A stretch of DNA of 64,000 nucleotides from NCBI GenBank assembly GCA_034189135.1, contig JAXHVO010000062.1:62001-126000 (forward strand), given 5' to 3'. A model generated the notes under the pieces. It was not told the origin of the DNA. It ran no database searches and saw only the letters and a program-made list of their open reading frames with translations. Position 1 is the stretch's first letter, and each line of letters starts with the position of its first letter. The position numbers were made by a program, and so were the translations under genes. Positions 35,653 to 44,052 of this stretch are shown piece by piece. This DNA comes from Thermodesulfobacteriota bacterium. Lineage in GTDB: Bacteria > Desulfobacterota > Desulfobacteria > Desulfobacterales > JAUWMJ01.

Positions 35653-37194
35653 ATGGCCTGCTGGATGAATCTGGGTCAGAACTTTAAAGTCAACGCCAAG
35701 AAATTTCCCCATACCGTCGCACTGAAAGACAGTAAAAGAAGCTACACCTATCCTCAAGCGAATATTCGCGTGAACAAGCTGGCTCACAGTCTTATTTCTT
35801 TCGGCTTGCAAAAAGGTGATAAGGTTGCTGTGCTGATGGAAAACAGCATCGAAATTATCGAAATTTTTCTTGCTACTGCAAAAACCGGGCTTGTCATCGT
35901 ACCCATCAATTTTCGCCTGGTCAGCTCGGATGTTGAGTATATCGTAAACAACTCGGATGCCAAAGCGTTTGTGGTGCATGACCAGTTCGTAGGGACTGTT
36001 GATCCCATAAAAACAAAATTAAAGAATATTAAACCGGAAAATTATGTCGTTGTGGGTGAAGGAAAAGACGGATACCTAGAATATGAGACATTCATTGGCA
36101 ATTCCTCAGACAGTGAACCGGATGTTGTGGTAAACGCAGAAGACGCCTGGATTTTGATATATACATCGGGAACCACCGGTAAGCCGAAAGGGGTGGTACG
36201 TTCTCATGAGTCGCACATTTCATTTTATCTTATCAATGCGGTTGATTTCGGATTCAACGAGCATGATATATGCATGAATGTGATGCCCCTTTGTCATATC
36301 AACTCTACCTTTTTTACCTTTACGTTTACCTATATCGGTGCAACGGTCTATGTGCATCCGGCCCAATCCTTCCGGCCTGAAGAAATTCTTGAGATTGTAG
36401 AAAAAGAAAAAATTACCTTTATTTCCCTCATCCCGACCCATTACAACATTATTCTCAATGTCTCCGAAGAGGGGCGACAACGTGACGTCAGCTCTATCAA
36501 AAAGCTTCTCTGCTCATCTGCTCCGGTGAGAAAAGATATGAAACTGGCCATCATGGATTTTTTTCCCGGCGTCGAGCTCTACGAGGGATATGGCTCTACA
36601 GAAGCAGGCATTGTGACGGTGTTAAAACCTGAATACCAGATGAAAAAACTGGGCTCCATCGGTTTTGAAAATTTGGGTACGGATTTTGTTAAACTTTTTG
36701 ATATACATGGCAATGAAGTGGGCACAGGTGAAGTGGGAGAACTATATTCACGGGGACCCATGCTGTTTGACGAGTACTACAAGCTTCCGGAAAAAACCGC
36801 CAGCTCCTTTCGCGGAGAGTGGTTTTCTGCAGGGGATATGGCCAGACGTGATGAAGACGGTTTCTATCAGATTGTGGACAGAAAAGACAATATGATCATC
36901 ACCGGCGGTGAACACGTTTATCCGAGCGAAGTGGAAGAGGTGATCGGCAGTCATCCGGATGTGTTTGATGTTGCTGTCATTAGCCTGCCGGACGAAAAAT
37001 GGGGAGAAAAAGTCGTTGCGGTGGTGATACCCAATGGCGAACTTGATGAAAAAACGATCATGGACCATTGCAGAGAGAAGCTGGCCGGATACAAACGACC
37101 CAAAAAAGTGATATTCATCAAGCAGGACGAAATGCCCAGAACACCGACCGGTAAAATAGTTCACCGTGTATTAAGGGAAAATTTCGGAGAATAA
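35653..37194 (+). CDS. AMP-forming acyl-CoA synthetase (class I adenylate-forming enzyme)
   Basis: 513 residues. Motif A8 region YTSGTTGKPKGVVRSHES at about residue 169, ELYEGYGSTEAGIV at about 310, FSAGDMARRDEDGFYQIVDR at about 395 and the catalytic lysine in RTPTGKIVHRVL at the end. It activates a carboxylic acid to its CoA thioester through an acyl-AMP. Substrate unknown; the neighbours suggest aromatic, aryl-acetic or medium-chain acids. AAAGGAG precedes the ATG. Confidence 0.9.
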   Translation: MACWMNLGQNFKVNAKKFPHTVALKDSKRSYTYPQANIRVNKLAHSLISFGLQKGDKVAVLMENSIEIIEIFLATAKTGLVIVPINFRLVSSDVEYIVNNSDAKAFVVHDQFVGTVDPIKTKLKNIKPENYVVVGEGKDGYLEYETFIGNSSDSEPDVVVNAEDAWILIYTSGTTGKPKGVVRSHESHISFYLINAVDFGFNEHDICMNVMPLCHINSTFFTFTFTYIGATVYVHPAQSFRPEEILEIVEKEKITFISLIPTHYNIILNVSEEGRQRDVSSIKKLLCSSAPVRKDMKLAIMDFFPGVELYEGYGSTEAGIVTVLKPEYQMKKLGSIGFENLGTDFVKLFDIHGNEVGTGEVGELYSRGPMLFDEYYKLPEKTASSFRGEWFSAGDMARRDEDGFYQIVDRKDNMIITGGEHVYPSEVEEVIGSHPDVFDVAVISLPDEKWGEKVVAVVIPNGELDEKTIMDHCREKLAGYKRPKKVIFIKQDEMPRTPTGKIVHRVLRENFGE

Positions 37195-37198
37195 AATC

Positions 37199-37348
37199 GA
37201 CGGTTTGGTAAATTCCGCCTGGCGCGACGGTGTGGTGCCGCACTTTGTAATCATTCAACGCACCATGGGTAGTATAATAATAAAAATTATACACCTTTCT
37301 ATCCCGTTTCTTTTTAGCGGGGAAATTTGGACTTTTTACCAAACCGTC
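37199..37348. repeat. palindromic intergenic element
   Basis: GACGGTTTGGTAAA (37199-37212) and TTTACCAAACCGTC (37335-37348) are perfect inverted ends of a 150 bp element filling most of the gap before the thiolase gene; the arms extend imperfectly inward (AAATTCCGCC against GGGGAAATTT). No ORF inside. Confidence 0.6.
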
Positions 37349-37406
37349 TAAATCGAAAACATTATATATTAACCTAAAATACTTAAACTTAATGGAGATT
37401 AATCTT

Positions 37407-38597
37407 ATGTTAACAAAAGCTTTTATTCCGTACAAGGGCTATTACAGCACTCCCTTTGCCCGGTGGCAGGGAAGTCTGGCCAATGCCAATGCAATTGAAC
37501 TGGGTGCCAATACCGCTAAAAGATGGTTTGCCGAAAAAAACTGGGATGCAAAAATGTTTGACTTTCTCTACCTGGGAATTACCATCGGGCAGCCGTATGT
37601 GTTTTACGGCAGCACCTGGGCCGCTCATATGATGGGTGCCGGCCATATACCGGGGGTGACCCTGATGCAGGCATGCAGTACTTCTACTACCTGTATCTAT
37701 CAGGCCGCTGTTGGGGTAGAAACCGGTCTTTACCAAACCCCGTATTGCCTTATGGTGGACAGGTGCTCCAACGGTCCCCATACGATCTGGCCCAATCCCA
37801 TGGGGCCGGGAGCACAGGTTATATCGGAAAATTGGCTGATGGATCATTTTGGTAAAGATCCCTCAGTGGGCGGAGCCATGATCCAGACAGCGGAGAATGT
37901 TTCCAAGGAAGCCGGCATCACCAGAGAGGAATGCGATGCTGTTGCATTAAGGCGTTATGAGCAATATACCGATGCGCTGGCTGACAACCGCGCTTTTCAA
38001 AAGCGTTACATGTTTCCGGCGGAAATAAACGTTTCCAGAAAAAAGACCATCCTGGTGGAAGAAGATGAAGGGGTGACCCAAAGTACTAAAGAAGGGCTTG
38101 CCAAGCTGAGACCCGTTCTTCCAGACGGTGTCCATACTTTTGGTGCACAGACCCATCCTGCTGATGGAAACTGTGGGGTTATGGTCACCACCCGTGAAAA
38201 GGCCAAAGAACTGAGCGATGATTCCGGCATTGAGATCCAGGTGATCTCTTACGGTTTTGCCAGGGCAAAAAAAGGATTTATGGCTGCTGCCGTTGTTCCG
38301 GCAGCAAGAATGGCCCTTGAAAATGCCGGTATCGGCATCAATGACGTTAAGGCCATCAAAACCCATAACCCGTTTTCCGCCAATGATATCTATCTTGCCA
38401 ACGAGTTTAATATAGATGTGAATGGATTTAACAACTACGGATCTTCACTGGTATACGGGCACCCCCAGGGACCCACAGCCGGACGATGCATTATCGAAGG
38501 TATTGAAGAGGTGGCCATGGAAGGTGGTGGTTACCTGCTCTTTGGCGGCTGTGCGGCAGGTGACACCGCCGGTTCTATTGTATTAAAAGTTGGGTAA
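37407..38597 (+). CDS. thiolase family protein
   Basis: About 396 residues. The nucleophilic cysteine is probably in TLMQACSTSTTCIYQ (about residue 90), followed by THNPFSANDIYLANE in the NEAFA position, NNYGSSLVYGHPQGPTAGR (GHP motif) and GGCAAGDTAGSIVLKV with the second cysteine. It is a divergent thiolase and may cleave a 3-oxoacyl-CoA. I chose the ATG at 37407 because GGAGA precedes it; an ATG 15 bases upstream overlaps that site. It continues the catabolic cluster. Confidence 0.85.
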   Translation: MLTKAFIPYKGYYSTPFARWQGSLANANAIELGANTAKRWFAEKNWDAKMFDFLYLGITIGQPYVFYGSTWAAHMMGAGHIPGVTLMQACSTSTTCIYQAAVGVETGLYQTPYCLMVDRCSNGPHTIWPNPMGPGAQVISENWLMDHFGKDPSVGGAMIQTAENVSKEAGITREECDAVALRRYEQYTDALADNRAFQKRYMFPAEINVSRKKTILVEEDEGVTQSTKEGLAKLRPVLPDGVHTFGAQTHPADGNCGVMVTTREKAKELSDDSGIEIQVISYGFARAKKGFMAAAVVPAARMALENAGIGINDVKAIKTHNPFSANDIYLANEFNIDVNGFNNYGSSLVYGHPQGPTAGRCIIEGIEEVAMEGGGYLLFGGCAAGDTAGSIVLKVG

Positions 38598-38705
38598 ATA
38601 TTTTTTTGCCAAAGAACACTGAATATCACCGAAGATTCGCCCGAAACAGATGTTGAAATAATCAAGTAAACACTTTTTATTAATGAATAAGGGAGGAAAA
38701 TTGCA

Positions 38706-40286
38706 ATGAATTACGCCAGATACGCAACACTCCATGCTCGCCATTTGCCTGATAAAACATGTTTGATCGAAAGGACCCCTTCAAAGAACCAGAGAAGGAC
38801 GTTAACATGGCGGCAGTTTAACGATGAAATCAATAAAACGGCCAATTACCTTTCAAAAGAGCTGGGAGTTAAAGACGGCGACTTTGTCATGCATCTTCAG
38901 AACAACTCCCTTGAGTGGCTGATCACCTATTACGGAATTATCAAGATCGGTGCTGTGGTGGTGCCGCTGAATTTCAGATTCCTTGGCCCTGATATTCTTT
39001 ATGCGGCTAAAATTTGCAGTCCGAAAGTCTTTATTATAGGTTCGGAATTTCTTCCCGTGGTTCAACCTACCCAAAAAGACCTGGCCACCGTTGAAAAGTA
39101 TATCTGTGTGGGTGAACAGGTTCCTGATGATATGATCGATTATAAAACCATAGCGGCATCTGATGATGTTTCCGAAGCTATGGTGGATGTGGACGATCAG
39201 CATGACCTGGCCATGATGTTTACTTCCGGTACCACCGGTGATCCCAAGCCGGTGATGCATACCCATTATTCTCTTAACAATACGGCTATCGGAAATGGAA
39301 TGAGTTATTTTGTGGAAAAAAATGATAATTATGTCTTTTTCCTCCCGTTATATCACAGTGGAACCATGTTTCTGTGGGCTCCCTTTTATGCCACAGGCGC
39401 TGTGGGCACCATTCTAAGAGAGTTTACTGATCCAAAATGGATCATTGAGGCCATGAGTGAAGAGAAAGCTACGGATGTTCTCTTCGTGGTACCGATCGGC
39501 ATCGCCATTCTTAACGCTATTGAAAACGGTGATATAAAACTTTCCGATTATGATCTTTCAAGATGGAAGTATATGGATATAGGGGCACAACCGGTACCTT
39601 TCGATGTGATGCAGCGACTGGTAAAGGCCCTTCCCTGTGGTGTTTCCAATATTTATGGAATTACCGAAGGGGGCGGGGGCGGACTTTTTAATCTTTACCC
39701 TGACGAAGTGTTGCAAAAACCGGGATCCATCGGGAAACCTACTTTTGGGATAGAAGCTAAAATTGTAGATGTTGAAGGAAATGAACTTCCTCCTGGAGAA
39801 GTGGGTGAGCTTTTATTTAAAACCAACCGCATGATGAAAGGGTATTATAACAATCCGGAGATGACTGCTGAAACATTAAAAGACGGCTGGCTTTACACCG
39901 GTGATCTGCTTAAGACCGATGAAGAAGGATACTTTTATATTGTTGACCGTATGAAGGATATGGTGACCTCCGGGGGAGAAAATATTTTTCCGGTAGAAAT
40001 TGAAGACGCTTTGATGGATCATCCCAAAATTGATGATGTGGCCTGCATCGGATACCCTGACGAACGCCTGGTGGAAGTGGTTCTGGCCATTGTGCAGCTT
40101 AAAGAGGGAGAATCAATGACGGAAGAAGAGGTGATTGATTTTGCAAAAACGAAGTTGGCCATGTACAAGGTTCCCCGTAAGGTTCTTTTCGATCCGGTTA
40201 TGAGAAATCCGACAGGAAAACTTATGAAACCACAGATGAGAGTAAAATATACCGGGCGCAAGGAAGCATTTCAAAAACTCGATTAG
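38706..40286 (+). CDS. AMP-forming acyl-CoA synthetase
   Basis: 526 residues. The phosphate loop reads MFTSGTTGDPKPVMHTH (about residue 171), with D in place of the common K, then NIYGITEGGGGGLFNLYP, YTGDLLKTDEEGYFYIVDRM and the catalytic lysine in RNPTGKLMKPQM. Activates an acid to acyl-CoA. It is related to the next gene (tandem paralogues, 28 bases apart) and unlike the synthetase at 35.65 kb in its C terminus. GGGAGG precedes the ATG. Confidence 0.9.
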   Translation: MNYARYATLHARHLPDKTCLIERTPSKNQRRTLTWRQFNDEINKTANYLSKELGVKDGDFVMHLQNNSLEWLITYYGIIKIGAVVVPLNFRFLGPDILYAAKICSPKVFIIGSEFLPVVQPTQKDLATVEKYICVGEQVPDDMIDYKTIAASDDVSEAMVDVDDQHDLAMMFTSGTTGDPKPVMHTHYSLNNTAIGNGMSYFVEKNDNYVFFLPLYHSGTMFLWAPFYATGAVGTILREFTDPKWIIEAMSEEKATDVLFVVPIGIAILNAIENGDIKLSDYDLSRWKYMDIGAQPVPFDVMQRLVKALPCGVSNIYGITEGGGGGLFNLYPDEVLQKPGSIGKPTFGIEAKIVDVEGNELPPGEVGELLFKTNRMMKGYYNNPEMTAETLKDGWLYTGDLLKTDEEGYFYIVDRMKDMVTSGGENIFPVEIEDALMDHPKIDDVACIGYPDERLVEVVLAIVQLKEGESMTEEEVIDFAKTKLAMYKVPRKVLFDPVMRNPTGKLMKPQMRVKYTGRKEAFQKLD

Positions 40287-40314
40287 ATGAGTTAAGCATT
40301 GAAGGGAGCAAGTC

Positions 40315-41907
40315 ATGCTGATCACTGAAATATTAGCCAGAAATGCCAGGGTTTACCCAAAGGAAGTGGCCCTTATTGAAAGAGATCCTGGCAAAAAAAC
40401 CCGCAAAGAGATTACCTGGGAGGAATTTAACACGGAAGCCAACCGAGTTGCCAATGCCCTGATTGCAAAGGGAATAAAAAAAGGAGATAAGGTGGTTCAT
40501 TTGATGATGAACTGCATTGAATGGCTCCCTGCTTATTTCGGTATTTTGCGAACAGGGGCATGGGTGGTGCCGCTTAACTTCAGGTTTGCCGCAGATGATA
40601 TCAGACACTGCACCGAAATTTCAGCAGCAAAGGCTTTTCTGTTTGGCGAGGAATTTATTGACAGAGTCAATAGCATAAAAACAACTATTGATAAAACTGT
40701 TTCAAACTATATATTTGTCGGCCCCGAGGAGCTGATGCCCGATTATGCCCAGTCGTATGCTGATTTTTTGTCATCCGGCCAGGAAACAGAACCTAAAACC
40801 GAAGTTGACATAGGTGACAGTGCCGCACTGTACTTTACCTCCGGAACGACCGGTAAGCCAAAGGCTGTTCATTTGACACAGCGTAACCTTGAATTTTCCT
40901 GCTTTTTGGAAAACCGACATCACAACCAGACCCATGAAGACAACTTTCTGTGTATTCCGCCCCTGTACCACACCGGTGCTAAAATGCACTGGTTTGGCAA
41001 TTTTATTGTAGGGGCGAAAGCGGTTATATTAAAAGGGATACAGCCAAAAGATATTCTTGCTGCAGTTTCGGAAGAAAAATGCACGGTTGTTTGGCTTCTG
41101 GTCCCCTGGGCCCATGATATTCTGATTGCCATTGAAAATAACGAGATAAGCTTAGATGACTACGAACTATCCCAGTGGCGGTTAATGCACATTGGTGCCC
41201 AGCCTGTCCCGCCATCTTTAATTAGAAACTGGAAAAAGGTTTTTCCCCACCATGAGTATGACACCAATTACGGTTTAACCGAAACCACCGGCCCGGGTTG
41301 TGTCCATCTTGGAATAGAAAATGTGAACAAGGTGGGAGCAATCGGCGTTCCCGGATTTGACTGGGAGTGTATGATTTTCGACTGGGAAAGTTTGACCATG
41401 AGCAACGAAATGAAACCGGTCGCCCCGGGTGAAAGCGGTGAACTTGCCGTCAGGGGCCCTGGGGTGATGAAGGAATATTATAAAAACCCCGAAGCAACTG
41501 CTGCAACCATTGTCGATGGATGGCTGCTGACTGGAGATATTGCCCGCTATGATGAGGACGGATTTATCTGGCTGGTGGATCGTGCCAAAGACATTATTAT
41601 TACCGGTGGTGAAAACATATTTCCGGTGGAAATAGAAAGCTTCATTATGGATAATCACAAAGTGCAGGATGTGGGGGTGATTGGATATCCGGATGAGCGC
41701 TTGGGTGAAATTGTAACTGCCATAGTAAAGGTAAAGCCTTCCCAGGAGATGACCGAAGAAGAACTCATGAAATATTGCGAAGGGCTTCCCAGATACAAAC
41801 GTCCAAGAAAAATCATTTTTGCAGATGTTCCGAGAAATCCGACCGGCAAAATAGAAAAGCCGAAGTTAAGAAAAATGTATACCGGCCGTTCAGAAAAATT
41901 GGCCTAG
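40315..41907 (+). CDS. AMP-forming acyl-CoA synthetase
   Basis: 530 residues. YFTSGTTGKPKAVHLTQRN (about residue 171), TNYGLTETTGPGCVHLG, LTGDIARYDEDGFIWLVDR and RNPTGKIEKPKLRKMY with the catalytic lysine. Third acyl-CoA synthetase of the cluster and a tandem paralogue of the previous one. Three synthetases suggest several acids or isomers enter the pathway. GAAGGGAG precedes the ATG. Last certain gene of the catabolic cluster. Confidence 0.9.
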   Translation: MLITEILARNARVYPKEVALIERDPGKKTRKEITWEEFNTEANRVANALIAKGIKKGDKVVHLMMNCIEWLPAYFGILRTGAWVVPLNFRFAADDIRHCTEISAAKAFLFGEEFIDRVNSIKTTIDKTVSNYIFVGPEELMPDYAQSYADFLSSGQETEPKTEVDIGDSAALYFTSGTTGKPKAVHLTQRNLEFSCFLENRHHNQTHEDNFLCIPPLYHTGAKMHWFGNFIVGAKAVILKGIQPKDILAAVSEEKCTVVWLLVPWAHDILIAIENNEISLDDYELSQWRLMHIGAQPVPPSLIRNWKKVFPHHEYDTNYGLTETTGPGCVHLGIENVNKVGAIGVPGFDWECMIFDWESLTMSNEMKPVAPGESGELAVRGPGVMKEYYKNPEATAATIVDGWLLTGDIARYDEDGFIWLVDRAKDIIITGGENIFPVEIESFIMDNHKVQDVGVIGYPDERLGEIVTAIVKVKPSQEMTEEELMKYCEGLPRYKRPRKIIFADVPRNPTGKIEKPKLRKMYTGRSEKLA

Positions 41908-42018
41908 GTTAAAAACAAGATGGTGATGCGGGATAGAGCGACACTCTAAAAGGTAAATTTATTTTTTGAACGAATCCCACCATCTGGCGCTAAAAGTCTT
42001 TTTACGAGATCATCAAAA

Positions 42019-42477
42019 TTGGCCGAAGACAAATATAGTTATACGGTAAGATGTCGTACCTGCCGTACCATGTTCCAGGTACAGCTGTTTGAAAGCCACC
42101 AGAAAAATCTGTTTTTGGTAGATAAAAAGGACTGGTACTGTGATAAGTGTAAAAAAGAATACTTGAGTGAGCAGTCCAAAAAACTTGCCAAGGCACATCA
42201 GGCAATCGGATTTCCTGAACTTAAAGGATCCTGGAAAATGGTTTCATGGGCGGAAAAAATCAGGGCGGAGTTAATCGGCAAGGTCGATTATTTGAGAAAA
42301 AGCCTCAAGTTTGAAAATGATGATGAAAAAAAGCAGTCAGGCAAAGCGTTTGATATCTTTTTCCAGGAGTGGCAGCAAAAAACAGAGGCCAAATGGTGGA
42401 TAGATCACCGGAAAATGACTGTGAGAAATATTTCTCAAAGGGTAGCGGAACTATCTGAATCAATCAAAAATAGGTGA
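42019..42477 (+). CDS. zinc-ribbon-like protein of unknown function
   Basis: 152 residues, TTG start. The N terminus has two Cys pairs, VRCRTCRTMF and WYCDKCKKEYLS, that could bind zinc; the rest is highly charged and helical (FDIFFQEWQQKTEAKWWIDH). Not recognised. It is about 110 bases from the synthetase gene in the same direction and could be the last gene of the unit. The convergent CsgG-like gene ends eight bases further on. Confidence 0.6.
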   Translation: MAEDKYSYTVRCRTCRTMFQVQLFESHQKNLFLVDKKDWYCDKCKKEYLSEQSKKLAKAHQAIGFPELKGSWKMVSWAEKIRAELIGKVDYLRKSLKFENDDEKKQSGKAFDIFFQEWQQKTEAKWWIDHRKMTVRNISQRVAELSESIKNR

Positions 42478-42485
42478 TTCGTCCT

Positions 42486-43643
42486 TTATTGTGTTTGAAC
42501 CAATTTGCTGGCAAGTTTTTCCATGTGGTCAAGCAAAACTTCTTCCTTACCATTTTTACATCTTAAAGAGGATATGGCCATGGTGCTGTGTGTCTCGGTA
42601 TTGATCCGCTTGGCCTGAAGGAGCGAACTTTTTCCTATTGATCTAAGACTCCCTACAATGATCTGTTTCGCTGCCAATGCCTTTCCCGCCTGGACTGCCT
42701 GTTTTTCATCTATAAGCCCTGTTTGTCCAAGGGTGACCTCTTGCACCACCTGATTCATATTTTCACGGTTGACCAGAATGAAGTTACCCAAACGGAACAG
42801 TTCTTCTCTCAAGGCTTCAGAAAGAATAAGGGCCACTATCTTCAGATGTTTTGCAGCATCAAGATCGTAAACAGCAAGCTGGGCTCGGCCTTTGGCCGCA
42901 GACTTTTCCTCGAGGGTCTTGGCGATATCCACCTGTCGGCCCAGGGATGCAAGCGTTCGAGGTTTCTTTGAAGGTACAGGTGGTTTTTCAACCCGTTGAA
43001 TTGAAGCGGGTACTTTTTTGAGCGGTGGGGATTTATGCTCTAAATGCGGATCTTTCTTGCGGTTGCCGATACGGAGCGCAGTGACCATCAAATCCTTTTT
43101 TGCATCGCGGAATATTTCACGATAAGATGCTTTGATAACAGGACTGTATGCTCCCCGGGTGCCGACCTTTACATGAGAGAATACCGCAAATTGCTTACCT
43201 GTTTCAATATTGATCAATACCACACGCCAGTAAGGGGATGGCTCCCAACCGCGCTCAGCGATCATGGCATATTCGGCATACACTGACCGACCAACCTCTT
43301 TCGCCAGAGACCAGTCATTTCTTTCCCATCGCCAAACTGTTGAGATTTGTCTTCCTAAAACCGAGCGGACATCTTTTTTGGGGACCACCTCGTACATTCC
43401 CTGATCTGAAAGGGTTTTTCGTAGTGCTTGATACATTTTTTTTTCGAACTTTTTGTAAGGCGTGCGCCATCCACGTTTTGGCGCAGTACTTGAAGTGGGT
43501 TGGATAAAAATCCTGAGCTTGGCGCCCGGCGGTGGAGGGGGAATGGTGTTAAGCTGAACTTCAGCGCAGTGGGTGACCAGAAAAAATGTGGGTAAAGCTA
43601 ATAGTATCCATAATTTCTTAACTTTGGTGTTCCACCTTTTCAT
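42486..43643 (-). CDS. CsgG-like outer-membrane/periplasmic lipoprotein
   Basis: 385 residues. Lipoprotein signal with lipobox VTHC at about residue 26, then two related alpha/beta halves: IFIQPTSSTAPKRGWRTPYK with a YEVVPKKDVRSVLG element, and ILSEALREELFRLGNFILVN with a GKALAAKQIIVGSLRSIGKS element. This pattern (curli CsgG/DUF799-like) is typical of secretion-channel or assembly lipoproteins. Between the halves is a proline- and lysine-rich linker. No curli genes are nearby; function not inferable. Transcribed toward the catabolic cluster. Confidence 0.7.
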   Translation of the reverse strand: MKRWNTKVKKLWILLALPTFFLVTHCAEVQLNTIPPPPPGAKLRIFIQPTSSTAPKRGWRTPYKKFEKKMYQALRKTLSDQGMYEVVPKKDVRSVLGRQISTVWRWERNDWSLAKEVGRSVYAEYAMIAERGWEPSPYWRVVLINIETGKQFAVFSHVKVGTRGAYSPVIKASYREIFRDAKKDLMVTALRIGNRKKDPHLEHKSPPLKKVPASIQRVEKPPVPSKKPRTLASLGRQVDIAKTLEEKSAAKGRAQLAVYDLDAAKHLKIVALILSEALREELFRLGNFILVNRENMNQVVQEVTLGQTGLIDEKQAVQAGKALAAKQIIVGSLRSIGKSSLLQAKRINTETHSTMAISSLRCKNGKEEVLLDHMEKLASKLVQTQ

Positions 43644-44052
43644 AGTGCATCCTCCAATGACAGAAGATTATTTATAAAGTTTCGAGTTGGAAGTTAACAG
43701 ATTGTTCGACAGTGGTTGCTGGATTCACACTCCGGTTTTTTGACATACCCTATCTTTGCCCAGCATCTTTAACTCATATTTCAAATAATAACACAAAAAA
43801 CTTCGGGTATCAACAGGTTAAGCGTTTCACTGTTGAGCAATCGCATTGATGAAATAAAGAGATAGTAATTTTAATTTTACTTAAGCATGAGGATTATCAT
43901 TCTTAATGGAAGTGGACAAATTATTTAATATAGATTATATAAAGGGATAGTTTTAAAATGCATTTCGATAAATCGTGGTTTAACATCAAATAGATCTCGC
44001 CTTTGGCAGTGTCAGCACGCCGATATAATTTTTTGACGGAGGGATAGCTGGT
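43644..44052. other. intergenic region between CsgG-like and Mo-oxidoreductase genes
   Basis: About 410 AT-rich bases with no supported gene. It must hold the promoters of two divergent genes; a rightward promoter candidate is at 43913-43941. An open frame on the minus strand overlapping 43921-45141 is antisense to the oxidoreductase and is not real. Confidence 0.45.
43913..43941 (+). promoter_or_regulatory. possible sigma-70 promoter of the Mo-oxidoreductase operon
   Basis: TGGACA (43913-43918), 17 bases, TATATA (43936-43941); the TTG start is about 110 bases downstream. Confidence 0.4.
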
